The position numbers were made by a program, and so were the translations under genes. A stretch of DNA of 64,000 nt from Rhizobium leguminosarum bv. viciae USDA 2370 (GTDB taxonomy: Bacteria > Pseudomonadota > Alphaproteobacteria > Rhizobiales > Rhizobiaceae): NCBI RefSeq assembly GCF_002008365.1, contig NZ_MRDL01000003.1:62001-126000 (forward strand), written 5' to 3'. Of the stretch, positions 54,111 through 63,378 are shown piece by piece (the first letter of the stretch is position 1; every line of letters begins with the position of its first letter). The notes beneath the pieces were generated by a model. The model saw only the letters and a program-made list of their open reading frames with translations, had not been told where the DNA came from and made no database searches.

Positions 54111-54257
54111 TTAGCGCGCGATCGATGCGCGGGCAACGCTGCGGATGTCGGCGCGGTCGATACCGAGGTCCTGCAGCTCACGGCTGGACATGCGGCCGAG
54201 TTCGGTGACGGTCTGACGGAACTTGCGCCAGTTGTTGAAAGAGCGTGCTACGTTCAT
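54111..54257 (-). CDS. DUF1127 small protein
   Basis: A 48-residue protein: MNVARSFNNWRKFRQTVTEL followed by GRMSSRELQDLGIDRADIRS and a basic end. The arginine-rich helix pair and the L-x-D-L-G-I-x-R-x-D-I motif define DUF1127 (YjiS-like). AGGAAAGGGG precedes the ATG. In related bacteria such proteins bind RNA or affect phosphate, carbon and RNA turnover, and one (CcaF1) is encoded just upstream of the CcsR RNAs, as here. A TATATT box lies about 75 bp upstream on the minus strand (54330-54335). It is below usual length cut-offs and easily missed. Confidence 0.93.
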   Translation of the reverse strand: MNVARSFNNWRKFRQTVTELGRMSSRELQDLGIDRADIRSVARASIAR

Positions 54258-55073
54258 GATAATCCCCTTTCCTGAGGGCTGTATGACGTCAGCAACCTTG
54301 CTTGGCTCCGGCGTCGTTTCGATGGTTGGAATATAGGCGGTTCAATCGGTTTAAAACAGCGACAATCTCTCACTTCAGCTATGCGACAAACGCATAGGAT
54401 GTTTCTTTTTTGCGCGAAATAGTCTCTTTTTAAGCCGCGAGGTGAAAGCCGTCGGACCGGCGGGGTTCGTGTCTCGCATCATAGAAGCGAAGCCGATGCT
54501 GGGAACAGTTCTTGATGACAGGTGTTGAGTTCCGAGCGCCCGAAGTATCCGACATATCCGGACGGAAGCGCTCAGCGGCATATCCCAGCGCCACGGCGTG
54601 ACGATATCGGGGCCCAAATTCTCCGAAGTGACAAGCAGGATCCCCGCCACGCTGAGCGTCTTGCTGAACAAATCGGTGGCCAAGGCGCTGCTGGTCTGCG
54701 GACCCTGATTTGTGGGAGCGACGTTTTAGTTCAAGTCGCGAATCTGCGAGCTTTTTGATGGGTGATTGCCTTGCCTGCGTGTCATTCAGGGGTCACGAAA
54801 GTTGGGAGCTCCCAACTTCTGGCACGAGCGCGTTCGGTGAAACGATGCATCGCTGAAGGCCCCAAGTGAGGAATTCATCGGCGAGAAGGAACTATCGAAG
54901 GTGGCTGTTTCGGGCAAACGGACAAAATTAGAATATTTTGTCTATTGATTTTATAGATTATAGCGTTCCATAGCCCTGTAGATTTTAACAATGAGATTTT
55001 CGAACGCCCGGCGGATGCTTCGTTGGGCGCATGTGACTTGCCGTCTTCTTCCAAGATCAGCCAGGAGGTTTCC
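54258..55073. other. Long intergenic region between DUF1127 and the TauD-type gene
   Basis: 816 bp with no convincing gene. It begins with the DUF1127 promoter region. CTATGCG-ACAAA-CGCATAG (54379-54397), a 7-bp dyad followed by a T-rich run, could be a plus-strand terminator or an operator. Open frames of 78 and 102 codons on opposite strands (54522-54758 and 54375-54683) overlap each other and have no family features. The last ~150 bp are AT-rich and hold the promoter region of the TauD-type gene. Confidence 0.5.
54941..54957 (+). promoter_or_regulatory. TCTAT-N7-ATAGA inverted repeat before the TauD-type gene
   Basis: TCTATTGATTTTATAGA is a perfect 5-bp dyad with a 7-bp spacer, followed by TTATAG, about 115 bp before the start codon. 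A matching element (TCTAC-N7-ATAGA) lies at 57648-57664 between the flavoprotein and serine acetyltransferase genes. The shape suits a LysR-type or other dimeric regulator of sulfur genes (inference). Confidence 0.45.
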
Positions 55074-56003
55074 ATGAGCAATCCAGTTCTCGTCAATCAG
55101 ATCATCCGCGCGTCCGATGTCGTGCCGCTGACCGGCCGCGTCGGAGCCGAAATCAGAGGTATTCGCCTCGGCGGAGACCTTTCGGACGCAACGGTGGCGG
55201 CCATCAACCAGCTTCTCCTGAAACACAAGGTCATCTTCTTCCGCGACCAGGAACATCTTGACGATGCCCAACAGGAATCATTCGCACGCCGCCTGGGCGA
55301 CCTTGTGCCTCATCCAACCCAGGGTCCGGTGACCGGCACGGCCTCCATCCTCAATCTCGATTCCAGCCGCGGCGGCGGCAGGGCGGACCAGTGGCACACT
55401 GATGTCACCTTCGTGGATGCCTATCCTAAATTCTCGGTCCTTCGCGGCGTCGTCATTCCGGCGGCTGGAGGTGATACGATCTGGTCCAACACCCATGCCG
55501 CATACGAAAGTCTGCCGGCATCGCTCAAATTGCTAGCGGACAATTTATGGGCCATTCACAGCAATGCCTATGACTACGCAGCCGTGCGTCCTCGTGCTAC
55601 CGCTGAAGAGAAGAAGCATTTCGAGGAAGTTTTCACCTCGACCATCTACGAGACCGAGCATCCAGTCGTGCGTGTCCACCCCGAAACCGGCGAAAGATCG
55701 CTGCTGCTCGGCAATTTCGTTCAGCGCCTGATCGGCGTGTCGAAGAGCGACTCCGCGAAACTCTACGAGGTGTTCCAGTCCTACGTTACCGCCCCGGAAA
55801 ATACCGTGCGCTGGCGCTGGAGAGCTGGAGATGTGGCGATCTGGGATAATCGCGCGACCCAGCACTATGCCGTCAACGACTACGGCGACCAGCACCGGGT
55901 CGTGCGCCGCGCCACCGTTGACGGCGACGTCCCCGTCAGCGTCGACGGCCGCCGCAGCATAACCCACGTCAAGGCCGCCAAGCCGAAAGCAAAGGCCGCG
56001 TGA
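55074..56003 (+). CDS. TauD/AtsK-type Fe(II)/2-oxoglutarate dioxygenase
   Basis: 309 residues from ATG 55074 (CCAGGAGGTTTCC ahead); the frame extends to 55023. The iron-binding triad is present as His108-x-Asp110 (QWHTDVTF) and His264 (ATQHYAV), and the 2-oxoglutarate arginine is Arg275, 11 residues later as in TauD. Members release sulfite from taurine, other sulfonates or alkyl sulfate esters. The Lys/Ala-rich tail (KAAKPKAKAA) is unusual. It stands before a flavoprotein and serine acetyltransferase, and the exact sulfur substrate cannot be told from sequence. Confidence 0.92.
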   Translation: MSNPVLVNQIIRASDVVPLTGRVGAEIRGIRLGGDLSDATVAAINQLLLKHKVIFFRDQEHLDDAQQESFARRLGDLVPHPTQGPVTGTASILNLDSSRGGGRADQWHTDVTFVDAYPKFSVLRGVVIPAAGGDTIWSNTHAAYESLPASLKLLADNLWAIHSNAYDYAAVRPRATAEEKKHFEEVFTSTIYETEHPVVRVHPETGERSLLLGNFVQRLIGVSKSDSAKLYEVFQSYVTAPENTVRWRWRAGDVAIWDNRATQHYAVNDYGDQHRVVRRATVDGDVPVSVDGRRSITHVKAAKPKAKAA

Positions 56004-56204
56004 GCGCGGCCGGACAGGCGACGACCATGCAGCTTCATATCGCGCGGTGCTTGCCGCCGCTTGCGCCACCGACAGTCATCCAGGCATCGCGAACAGCCTG
56101 ACGGCACCCCATTCCCGACGCGCTGCATCGCCCGGCGCGGCGATGCAGCTTTGGTCGGCTGTTGCCATCCATTCACAGGTTGGGACAATAACTCTCACAC
56201 GTCG

Positions 56205-57581
56205 TCACAGGCTTTGACGACGTCTTGCGCTTTTAGCCACTTCACCAATCCAGCTGTTGAGCAACGACGCAGCCGCATGGCTTTGCTGGACGATCTGAGG
56301 CACCAGATCGATATCCGGAAGGCTGCCCAGGCCAAGCGGTCCCATCGCGAACAGCCCATGCAAGGCGCTCGCCTTGGTCCGCCCGCATTCGTCTACGACG
56401 ATACCGATCTCGAGTTCGTCCCGCGTTGCAAGACCCGCAATGATGATCGAGCGGACAAGCGGGCTATCGGTTCCGGACGGCCGGAAACGGCAGTCTATCG
56501 TCAGTTCCGCGGGAAGGACCTCAAGCCCGGTCGGGGCCGAAAACAGCACGCCGTTTGTAGCGATACAATTCACTTTTCCCTTCCTCACGGTGATCGCGCC
56601 GCTGGCGATCGCATGATGCAGGCGCTGATAGTGCTCAGGCGGCAAGCGGTTGCGATGACTGTCGTAAATAGCCTTCACATGGCGTTTGAACCGTGCACGC
56701 TCTTCTGGCGTCAGTCCCGCCCAGAGGTCGCGCGCGCGTGAACGAAAGCCGTTCATGATGCCTTGCCAACCCGAACCTTCCAGATCAGCCCTGTTGGCGG
56801 CTTCGCGCAGAAAACGGAACGCGCCGCGTAGCGTTCCCGGCATGGGTTGGTCCGTGACAATAGCTCCGACGGCGGCTGGAGTATGTGACTGAGGCAGGAA
56901 GCCCGATTCCGAGATCAATGTGACATGGGAAATCTTCGAGTCCGCCAGCAATCCAAGCGCCCTGTCGACCGCGTGGATGCCGCCGCCGATCACGACGGCG
57001 CTTTGCGTTTCACCGGCAGGCGCCGCGTCAGAATTTTCCCGCATCCCGTAACCCGTCGCGAGAAACACCGCGTCAAAGCGGGTTCGCTGCTCCGCTCCAA
57101 GGAAAACGGAATATCCTCCGTCCAGATGCCTATCGATCGCCGTTACGGTATCCGAGCCAAATTGCACGATGACATCAGGCCGATCGGACAGGGCCTCGGC
57201 GAAGCGTTTGTACACATAGGTGCTGAAGATTTCTCCGGGCACAAAGGCGTGTTCGAGACCGGCAGGATCCGAGATCAGGCGATCGCGCCATGTGTCATCC
57301 GTTTCCAGCCACCGGCGATAATCGCCCGGCAGTCCGGGATCAACGGAAAGGTCGCGAACGCGGCTGGTCAGCACCGTCGACGCGGGCTGACTTATGCCCT
57401 CGCCGATATCTATCTTTGCTCGCGGATCGAACATCACCAGATGGAAAGGCCGATCAACTCTTTTGAAAAGAGCGATTGCGGTCATGATCCCCGTGAAGCC
57501 TCGGCCGACAATCGCAATCCTTGCGAGATGGTCCGCATTCTGGCTCTCCGAATTCGAAGAACGTGACGAGAGAAGAGTCAT
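56205..57581 (-). CDS. FAD/NAD(P)-binding oxidoreductase (HpnW/hydroxylase-like, DUF-type)
   Basis: 458 residues. The N-terminal Rossmann motif is RIAIVGRGFTGIMTAIALFK, the second nucleotide-binding stretch SAVVIGGGIHAVDRALGLLA, and ATG-type motif VFLATGYGMRE. This layout is that of FAD-NAD(P)-binding proteins seen near sulfonate and siderophore genes; no dedicated function is established. It is divergent from cysE, with an inverted repeat (57648-57664) in the shared promoter region. A role in oxidising or reducing an organosulfur or flavin partner is a guess from location only. Confidence 0.78.
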   Translation of the reverse strand: MTLLSSRSSNSESQNADHLARIAIVGRGFTGIMTAIALFKRVDRPFHLVMFDPRAKIDIGEGISQPASTVLTSRVRDLSVDPGLPGDYRRWLETDDTWRDRLISDPAGLEHAFVPGEIFSTYVYKRFAEALSDRPDVIVQFGSDTVTAIDRHLDGGYSVFLGAEQRTRFDAVFLATGYGMRENSDAAPAGETQSAVVIGGGIHAVDRALGLLADSKISHVTLISESGFLPQSHTPAAVGAIVTDQPMPGTLRGAFRFLREAANRADLEGSGWQGIMNGFRSRARDLWAGLTPEERARFKRHVKAIYDSHRNRLPPEHYQRLHHAIASGAITVRKGKVNCIATNGVLFSAPTGLEVLPAELTIDCRFRPSGTDSPLVRSIIIAGLATRDELEIGIVVDECGRTKASALHGLFAMGPLGLGSLPDIDLVPQIVQQSHAAASLLNSWIGEVAKSARRRQSL

Positions 57582-57953
57582 TCATCGGCTCCTTCTGCGT
57601 TGGACCGGTCCGCCTACATCCGCCCGATCCGCCCAGTCGCATAATTCTCTACCAAAATAATAGAAAATGATATCCGGAACGCAAGCACTATTCGACTTGG
57701 AACGATGACTGCGTGGTTTTGGCGTCTGGCGGGCCTTGGCCTCCCTTCTGGCTGCCGGCTTTGTGCATTCCGGAGCACGGCTGACGGGCGATGCAGTGAC
57801 TTGGAAATAATTTCCCGGTTCTTGCGAAAAAAGAGAGGAATTTTAGAGTGGCTGCAAAGATCCACGTAATTTTAGACCATCTATCGCGGGCGAGATTAAC
57901 CTAACGTCTCCATGCCGGATGTCGCGTCATCCCGCATGCAGAAGGAAGCTAGC
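57582..57953. promoter_or_regulatory. Divergent promoter region with TCTAC-N7-ATAGA repeat
   Basis: 372 bp between the flavoprotein (minus) and cysE (plus). At 57648-57664 lies TCTACCAAAATAATAGA; read on the minus strand it is TCTAT-N7-GTAGA, nearly the element before the TauD-type gene. No further gene was recognised. Confidence 0.5.
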
Positions 57954-58802
57954 ATGACGGTTCCACTGGTCAGCTTGAGCAATCTGTCGACGGAGCCATC
58001 CCCCTCGCCTCAGGTCGCCGCTATCTGGGAGGCTCTTTGCGCGGAGGCCGTCAATGCTTCGGCCAAGGATGCAGCACTCACGCGCGCCATGAATTCCGCA
58101 GTGCTTTATCATGCGAGTTTCGCCCAGGCGCTCGCTCAGCGGGTCGCAATCAAACTGGCCAATCACGACCTCGACCATGACGAGTTGCTGGCGGTGATTG
58201 CCCAGGCATTCGTCGGCAACCGCAATATTGTCGCCGATGCCGCCGCTGACCTGACCGCGATCAAGGAACGCGATCCATCGAACACGGAAATCCTGACGCC
58301 ATTCCTGTATTTCAAAGGCTTTGTAGCTCTGCAGGGACAACGGGTCGCCCACTGGCTTTGGCATCATGACCGCCTCCATTTGGCGCGCCACATCCAGAGC
58401 CGAATTTCTGAAGTTTTCGGTGTGGACATTCACCCCGCCGCAAAGATGGGGAAGAGCATCATGCTCGATCACGGGAGCGGCCTGGTCATCGGCGAGACTG
58501 CGGTCGTCGAAGACGACGTCTCCATACTCCAGAATGTTACATTGGGAGGGACAGGCAAGGAAACCGGCGACCGGCACCCCAAGGTACGACGCGGCGCTCT
58601 TATCGGAGCGGGTGCCAAGATTCTCGGCAACATCGAAATTGGCGTTGGCGCCAAGGTGGGTGCAGGCAGCGTGGTCATAAATGCCGTTACAGCCTATACA
58701 TCGGTCGCCGGCATTCCGGCGAGGCAGGTGGGCAAGCGCCACTTCAACCTCCCCGGAATCACGATGGACCAGACCTTGTCTGAACCGGAGTATACGATCT
58801 AA
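57954..58802 (+). CDS. cysE: Serine O-acetyltransferase
   Basis: 282 residues from ATG 57954 (AGGAAGC ahead; ATG 57936 is possible). The N-terminal helical SATase domain (IWEALCAEAVNASAKDAALT) precedes a left-handed hexapeptide beta-helix (IGETAVVEDDVSILQNVTLG, KVRRGALIGAGAKILGNIEI). Catalytic residues are in DIHPAAKMGKS and LDHGSGLVIGE, including the His of LDHG. It makes O-acetylserine, the carbon acceptor for sulfide in cysteine synthesis. The position in a sulfur-acquisition cluster suggests a second cysE dedicated to sulfur-starved growth. Confidence 0.92.
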   Translation: MTVPLVSLSNLSTEPSPSPQVAAIWEALCAEAVNASAKDAALTRAMNSAVLYHASFAQALAQRVAIKLANHDLDHDELLAVIAQAFVGNRNIVADAAADLTAIKERDPSNTEILTPFLYFKGFVALQGQRVAHWLWHHDRLHLARHIQSRISEVFGVDIHPAAKMGKSIMLDHGSGLVIGETAVVEDDVSILQNVTLGGTGKETGDRHPKVRRGALIGAGAKILGNIEIGVGAKVGAGSVVINAVTAYTSVAGIPARQVGKRHFNLPGITMDQTLSEPEYTI

Positions 58803-58917
58803 GGGCGAAGGGCGCAGTGCGTATCTCACTTGCTCCTGGGCGTCTCCATTTGCAACGCTGATGCTGCCCGATGGCAGTCAGCCATGCACTTGTCGCAATG
58901 TAATATAAATCCAGTGC

Positions 58918-59005
58918 TTATTTTTCGGCCATTATGGTCGACGCAGCCTTCTCGGGGCTCGGATCGAAACCCAGAGTGAATTCGACCACCTTCGCTCCTC
59001 TAGCG
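58918..59005 (-). pseudogene. Possible C-terminal gene remnant
   Basis: On the minus strand a frame ending at TAA 58920-58918 reads GAKVVEFTLGFDPSPEKAAS then TIMAEK, which looks like the end of a real protein. It has no start and lies in another frame directly after the truncated RpiR gene. It may be the tail of the same disrupted locus or of another gene. I do not recognise the family. Confidence 0.3.
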
Positions 59006-59287
59006 ATGATTTGCGGAAATCTTGCGAAGATGATCTCTTATCATCGCGCGAAACTCGCCAAATGTTCGAAACCCGATGTGCTGTGCAAGTCGGTGAACCG
59101 TGGTTTGAGAAACCTTACAATTGCGCGCAATCGCAGCGGCACTTTCGAATGCAATCATTTCCGGCTGCGCTAAGATCTGTTTAGCGACTTGTTCCAGACG
59201 ATCGGGGAAGACGATCTGGCGCTTGGCGATCTGGTACTTCAGTTCCTCCAATGTTGTTGGAGGACAATGAATCCTGTCCTGCATCAT
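59000..59287 (-). pseudogene. Truncated RpiR-family regulator (HTH domain only)
   Basis: 95 residues covering just the N-terminal helix-turn-helix of the RpiR family (LEELKYQIAKRQIVFPDRLE then FESAAAIARNCKVSQTTVHR and HIGFRTFGEFR). Full RpiR regulators are about 280 residues with a C-terminal SIS sugar-phosphate sensor, which is missing. The gene is placed like a regulator of the inositol-type operon, whose last gene ends 126 bp upstream. Either the regulator decayed after a deletion or an HTH-only protein persists. Confidence 0.7.
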
Positions 59288-59413
59288 GGCACTTCACCTC
59301 GCAAAGCCGCCCTACGGCAATGTACTGGCGACCCGGAAGCCTATTAAAAGGAAGCGTCACCTCCGGTAGCAGTGCGGCAATGTGACGACATTTCCGCATC
59401 GCATCGAAGCTTG

Positions 59414-60406
59414 TTATTCGACCTCAACTGGCCTGCCCTTCTGCCAGCTGACGGTAGCGGCCTCCGCCAGTTTCTGAGCCTGGAGTCCATCAAGCCCACC
59501 GGGCTTCGGCGAGCGGTCGCCGCTGTCGATCGCGTCGATGAAGGCATTGATCTCGTTGGCATAGGCCTGGGCGTAGCGTTCAAGGAAGAAATATTGGACG
59601 GGATCGCCGCTTACGCCGTTCGCATTGGAAAGCTCGACGCTCGTTGCTTGAATATTCCTCGCCGCAAGCATGCCGGCGGACCCATGGACTTCGACGCGCT
59701 GGTCGTAGCCGTAAGTCGCCCGGCGTGAATTGGTGATAACGGCAATGCGCCCGGAAGCCGTCTGCATCTGCACGGCGGCAGTGTCCACATCGCCCTCGGC
59801 GCCGATCGCCTTGTCGACGAGCGACGATCCAAGTGCATTCACGACGACGAATTCCTCCCCGATGAGGAAGCGGGCCATGTCAAAGTCATGGATCATCATG
59901 TCGCGGAACAGACCGCCGGAGGATTTAACGTAATCCGCCGGCGGCGGTGTGGGATCTCGGCTAGTGATCGTCACAATCTCGATTTCGCCGACATCGCCCC
60001 GGCGCAGGCGCGCTTCCACACTGGCGAAGTTCGGGTCAAACCGGCGATTGAAGCCGATCATCAAGGTCGACTTGTTCTTCTCGACGACGTCGAGGCAGGC
60101 ATTGATGCGCTCGACCGACAGGGACACCGGCTTTTCGCAGAGGATTGCCTTACCGGCCCTCGCGGCCGCCTCGATGAGATCGGCGTGGCTGGGTGTCGGC
60201 GTCGCGATCAGGATCGCGTCGACGTTTGAGGACTTGATGACATCTTCCGCATCGGCAACCTCGGCGCCCGTCTGCGCGGCCAGCGCCTCAGCCGATGCTC
60301 TGAAGGCATCCGCCACGTAGACGAGCTTGGCCTTGGGGTTCGCCGCAATGGTTGCGGCATGCACCTTGCCTATCCGGCCGGCACCAATCACTCCAAATCT
60401 GATCAT
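59414..60406 (-). CDS. iolG: myo-Inositol 2-dehydrogenase-like protein
   Basis: 330 residues, Gfo/Idh/MocA family. Rossmann motif FGVIGAGRIGKVHAATIAAN, catalytic lysine in AILCEKPVSLS, then FNRRFDPNFASVEARLRRGD and FRDMMIHDFDMARFLIGEEF, whose Asp and His complete the IolG active-site pattern. It oxidises myo-inositol or a related cyclitol/sugar with NAD+. It is 42 bp after the isomerase gene in an operon with a sugar ABC importer, which supports uptake and first-step oxidation of inositol or a related polyol. Confidence 0.87.
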   Translation of the reverse strand: MIRFGVIGAGRIGKVHAATIAANPKAKLVYVADAFRASAEALAAQTGAEVADAEDVIKSSNVDAILIATPTPSHADLIEAAARAGKAILCEKPVSLSVERINACLDVVEKNKSTLMIGFNRRFDPNFASVEARLRRGDVGEIEIVTITSRDPTPPPADYVKSSGGLFRDMMIHDFDMARFLIGEEFVVVNALGSSLVDKAIGAEGDVDTAAVQMQTASGRIAVITNSRRATYGYDQRVEVHGSAGMLAARNIQATSVELSNANGVSGDPVQYFFLERYAQAYANEINAFIDAIDSGDRSPKPGGLDGLQAQKLAEAATVSWQKGRPVEVE

Positions 60407-60448
60407 TGATATTGCTCCGTGATATGTAAGTTTTGACTATCGAAATCT

Positions 60449-61252
60449 TCAAACCGTGAAGGCGTCGCGGAAACGGGCAAGCGCCGTCTCATCATCGCCG
60501 GAGGCCCAGGCCTCCATGCCGATCGTGCCGCGATAACCCATAGCCTTGAGCGCACGAGCGATTGCCTTGTAGTTGATCTCTCCGGTGCCCGGCTCCATGC
60601 GGCCGGGAACATCTGCCACCTGTATTTCCCCGATATGAGGCAGCGCGCGACGGCACAGCTCGATCAGGTTTCCTTCGCCGATCTGGGCGTGATAGAGGTC
60701 GAGATTGAGCCTCAGCGCCGGTCGGTTTACCGACGAAACGAGCGCAAGCGTATCTTCAGCCTTGGCAAACGGTGTCTTGGGGTGATCGACTGCTTCATTG
60801 AGGTTTTCGAGCACGAAGGTGACGCCCTCTTTCTCGCCGAGGTCGGCGATGCGGCTAAGCGTGTCGTGCGCCTTGAGCCACATGGCGCCCGTCACCTTCT
60901 CGGCCTTGACCACCGGCAGGCCCTGACCGTCGAGACCGGTCCCATGCAGGTTGAGGCGGGGGCAATTCAGCTCCCTGGCGATCGGGATCGATTGCTTCGC
61001 GGTTCGCAGCAATTCGTCCGCACCATCGTCATCCGCTAGCGTGCCGGTTACATAGCCCGTCATCGACGAGAAGACCGCTCCTGATCTTGCGAGGGCAGCG
61101 ATGTCATGTTTCGTCCAATCCCAGATCTCGACGTGAAAACCAAGTTCAGTGATACGCTTCAGCCTGTCGACGACAGGAAGCGACTTGAAGACCATCTCGG
61201 CGCAGACCGCGAGCGTGAAGGGGGATGAGGCATTCGACGAACCGTCGTTCAT
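60449..61252 (-). CDS. Sugar isomerase/epimerase TIM-barrel protein (IolI/Hyi type)
   Basis: 267 residues of the xylose-isomerase-like TIM barrel superfamily. Metal-ligand and active-site segments include FVLENLNEAVDHPKTPFAKA, LRLNLDLYHAQIGEG, IGEIQVADVPGRMEPGTGEI and GTIGMEAW. The layout fits hydroxypyruvate isomerase (Hyi) and inosose isomerase (IolI). Next to an IolG-like dehydrogenase, an isomerase of the ketone product is the simplest reading. The specific reaction cannot be fixed from sequence. Confidence 0.87.
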   Translation of the reverse strand: MNDGSSNASSPFTLAVCAEMVFKSLPVVDRLKRITELGFHVEIWDWTKHDIAALARSGAVFSSMTGYVTGTLADDDGADELLRTAKQSIPIARELNCPRLNLHGTGLDGQGLPVVKAEKVTGAMWLKAHDTLSRIADLGEKEGVTFVLENLNEAVDHPKTPFAKAEDTLALVSSVNRPALRLNLDLYHAQIGEGNLIELCRRALPHIGEIQVADVPGRMEPGTGEINYKAIARALKAMGYRGTIGMEAWASGDDETALARFRDAFTV

Positions 61253-61335
61253 GACCGTATTCCATGATTAATGATTGAGTGAAAAGCGACGACGAGTTTG
61301 AAAACCGCTCGGTCGCCGCCTCGGAAGCAAGCCGG

Positions 61336-62130
61336 CTAGATCGTACCGCCGAGCTCTTCGGACAATTGCTGCAGCTCCTTGCCGCCGGCCATGAGGTTCT
61401 GCAGCGCATCCATCGCGATATCCGCCTTGGCATAGGTGCCAAGCGTCTGGCCCCGATTGAGGATGGTGAAGCGGTCCGCCACCGCATAGGCATGGCGGAC
61501 ATTATGGGTTATGAAAATGACGCCCAATCCGCTCTGTCGAACTTGGTGGATGTATTTCAGCACCATCGAGGTTTGCGCCACGCCGAGCGCCGAAGTCGGC
61601 TCATCGAGAATGAGGATCTTGGCGCCGAAGTAGACCGCACGCGCAATCGCAACGCATTGGCGTTCGCCGCCAGACAGAGTGCCCACTGCCTGATTGGGAT
61701 CGCGGATATCGATGCCGATCTTACGCATCTCTTCCCGCGTTACATCGTTGCAATGCGTAAGGTCGAGGTGACGGAAAGGGAAGAAGCCCTTGCGAGGCTC
61801 CCGCCCCATGAAGAAATTACGGGTGATCGACATCAGCGGGATCATGGCAAGGTCCTGATACACGGTCGCAATCCCTGCATCGAGCGCATCGCGCGGACTG
61901 CGGAAATTGACCGGCTTGCCTTCGACCAGGAAGGCACCGCCACTTGGGCGGACGACACCGGACAGCGTCTTGATCAAGGTGGACTTGCCAGCGCCATTGT
62001 CTCCGAGCAGACAAAGCACCTCTCCGGCCGACACTTGCATTGAGACACCGTTGAGAGCGATCACGGAGCCGTAGTGCTTGACGATATCAGTTACTTCGAT
62101 AATCGGCGTTCGACTATTGACATCAGACAT
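61336..62130 (-). CDS. Sugar ABC transporter ATPase (single-domain, FrcA/RbsA type)
   Basis: 264 residues from ATG 62130, 2 bp after the permease stop; the longer frame to 62436 runs into the permease. Walker A is GDNGAGKST, the signature [14 protein letters not shown], Walker [14 protein letters not shown]-loop [10 protein letters not shown]. The GDNGAGKST loop and DEPTSALG ending are normal for CUT2 sugar importers (ribose, fructose, xylose, inositol). It has one nucleotide-binding domain, as in FrcA, rather than the fused pair of RbsA. Confidence 0.93.
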   Translation of the reverse strand: MSDVNSRTPIIEVTDIVKHYGSVIALNGVSMQVSAGEVLCLLGDNGAGKSTLIKTLSGVVRPSGGAFLVEGKPVNFRSPRDALDAGIATVYQDLAMIPLMSITRNFFMGREPRKGFFPFRHLDLTHCNDVTREEMRKIGIDIRDPNQAVGTLSGGERQCVAIARAVYFGAKILILDEPTSALGVAQTSMVLKYIHQVRQSGLGVIFITHNVRHAYAVADRFTILNRGQTLGTYAKADIAMDALQNLMAGGKELQQLSEELGGTI

Positions 62131-62132
62131 GA

Positions 62133-63254
62133 TCAGCGCTCCCCGGTAACCTTGCGGCGGATGAAATTGTTGAAGAGGACAGCCAGCAGCAGCATCGAGC
62201 CGAGGAAGACCTGAAACCAGTCCGAGTCGAACTTGGTATAGGTCAGGCCAATGGAAACCGAGCCGAAGATGATCGCGCCGAAGAAAGCGCCGATCGCCGA
62301 ACCATAGCCGCCTGTCAGCAGGCATCCGCCAATGACGGCGGCGATAATCGCCTCGAACTCTTTCTGAAAGCCGCGTCGGGCGTCGGTCGAGCCAGCATCG
62401 AGCACGGTAATGATGGCGACCAGTGCGGCCGCGCATGCCGTCAAGGCGAACAGGCCGGTCTTCACCCTATGGACAGGGACGCCTGAGTTTCTCGCTGCAT
62501 TCGGATCGCCACCGGCTGCGAAGATCCAGTTGCCCATGCGGGTGCGCAGGAGCACCCAGGTTGCAGCCAGGGCAAGTGCGACGAACCACAAGACCGACAC
62601 GGGGATACCTGTGACCTTCGGCATGCCGTTCGGAAATTTGTCGATCAGATCGTGATCTGCGAGCCAGAGGAATACGCTCTTCAGCGCATCGCCGGAAAAG
62701 AGCCCGAGCAGCGGACTGTCCTTCACACGGTCGCCGATGCCGCGAAGCTGTGTCGAGCCGCCGGTCGCCCATTTCAGGCCGACGAGCGTCAGGCCACGGA
62801 GAATGAAGAGGAATGCCAGGGTCACGATGAAGGACGGAAGGCGCGTGTGAATGACGATCTGCCCATTGATCGCCCCCATGAACGCGGCGAAGAGCATCGT
62901 CATGACGATGGCAACCGAAAGCGGCTGGCCGAAATTCGTGAGGATGACGCCGAAGATCAATCCCGCAAAGGCCACCATCGAGCCGATCGAAAGATCGAAC
63001 TCGCCGCCTATCATCAGAAGCGCTGCTGCAATGGCAAGGATTCCTAATTGCGACGCCGGCGCCATGATGGTCATCAGGCCGGAAAGCGAGAACATGGTAC
63101 GGTCAGCGGTGAGAAAGAAAAAGACGATGACGAGAACAAGGCCCGCCACGGCACCAAGCTCAGGCCGCCGCATCATATGCGTCAGAACACTTACTTGTTT
63201 GACGCGCTCATCGGCCTTCGGCGCAGTCGCCGTTCTCTGCTCAAGCGAAGCCAT
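62133..63254 (-). CDS. Sugar ABC transporter permease (CUT2, FrcC/RbsC type)
   Basis: 373 residues from ATG 63254 (GGGAGGAGTT ahead). Eight to ten hydrophobic helices; family blocks are [60 protein letters not shown] and the C-terminal [20 protein letters not shown]. An insertion of about 45 residues between helices (from [18 protein letters not shown]) is extra. It pairs with the ATPase and the binding protein in one operon. Confidence 0.93.
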   Translation of the reverse strand: MASLEQRTATAPKADERVKQVSVLTHMMRRPELGAVAGLVLVIVFFFLTADRTMFSLSGLMTIMAPASQLGILAIAAALLMIGGEFDLSIGSMVAFAGLIFGVILTNFGQPLSVAIVMTMLFAAFMGAINGQIVIHTRLPSFIVTLAFLFILRGLTLVGLKWATGGSTQLRGIGDRVKDSPLLGLFSGDALKSVFLWLADHDLIDKFPNGMPKVTGIPVSVLWFVALALAATWVLLRTRMGNWIFAAGGDPNAARNSGVPVHRVKTGLFALTACAAALVAIITVLDAGSTDARRGFQKEFEAIIAAVIGGCLLTGGYGSAIGAFFGAIIFGSVSIGLTYTKFDSDWFQVFLGSMLLLAVLFNNFIRRKVTGER

Positions 63255-63323
63255 AACTCCTCCCACGGATCATAATTTAGGGTAGCGTTGGCGCTGCTCG
63301 GCAGCGCGGTCAGTCAGCCAAAC

Positions 63324-63347
63324 CTCCTCCCCCATCAAGGGGAGGAG
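63324..63347 (-). repeat. Intercistronic hairpin after the binding-protein gene
   Basis: CTCCTCCCC (63324-63332) pairs with GGGGAGGAG (63339-63347) around a 6-base loop, 31 bp after the stop of the sugar-binding-protein gene. Hairpins in this place commonly protect the binding-protein mRNA from 3' decay; it may equally be a REP-like element. Confidence 0.6.
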
Positions 63348-63378
63348 ATTCTGGGAGAATGCCTTTCGGCAATTCCAG

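Noticed and set aside
54375..54758. Overlapping 102- and 78-codon frames on opposite strands
   Set aside because: No family features, no convincing ribosome site, and they overlap each other.
61336..62130. Unusual D-loop DEPTSALG in the sugar ABC ATPase
   Set aside because: ALG or ALT instead of ALD is normal for CUT2-type sugar ATPases.
63324..63347. CTCCTCCCC hairpin as a further cuckoo-type RNA
   Set aside because: The motif is in the stem rather than the loop, occurs once, and lies inside an operon after a binding-protein gene.
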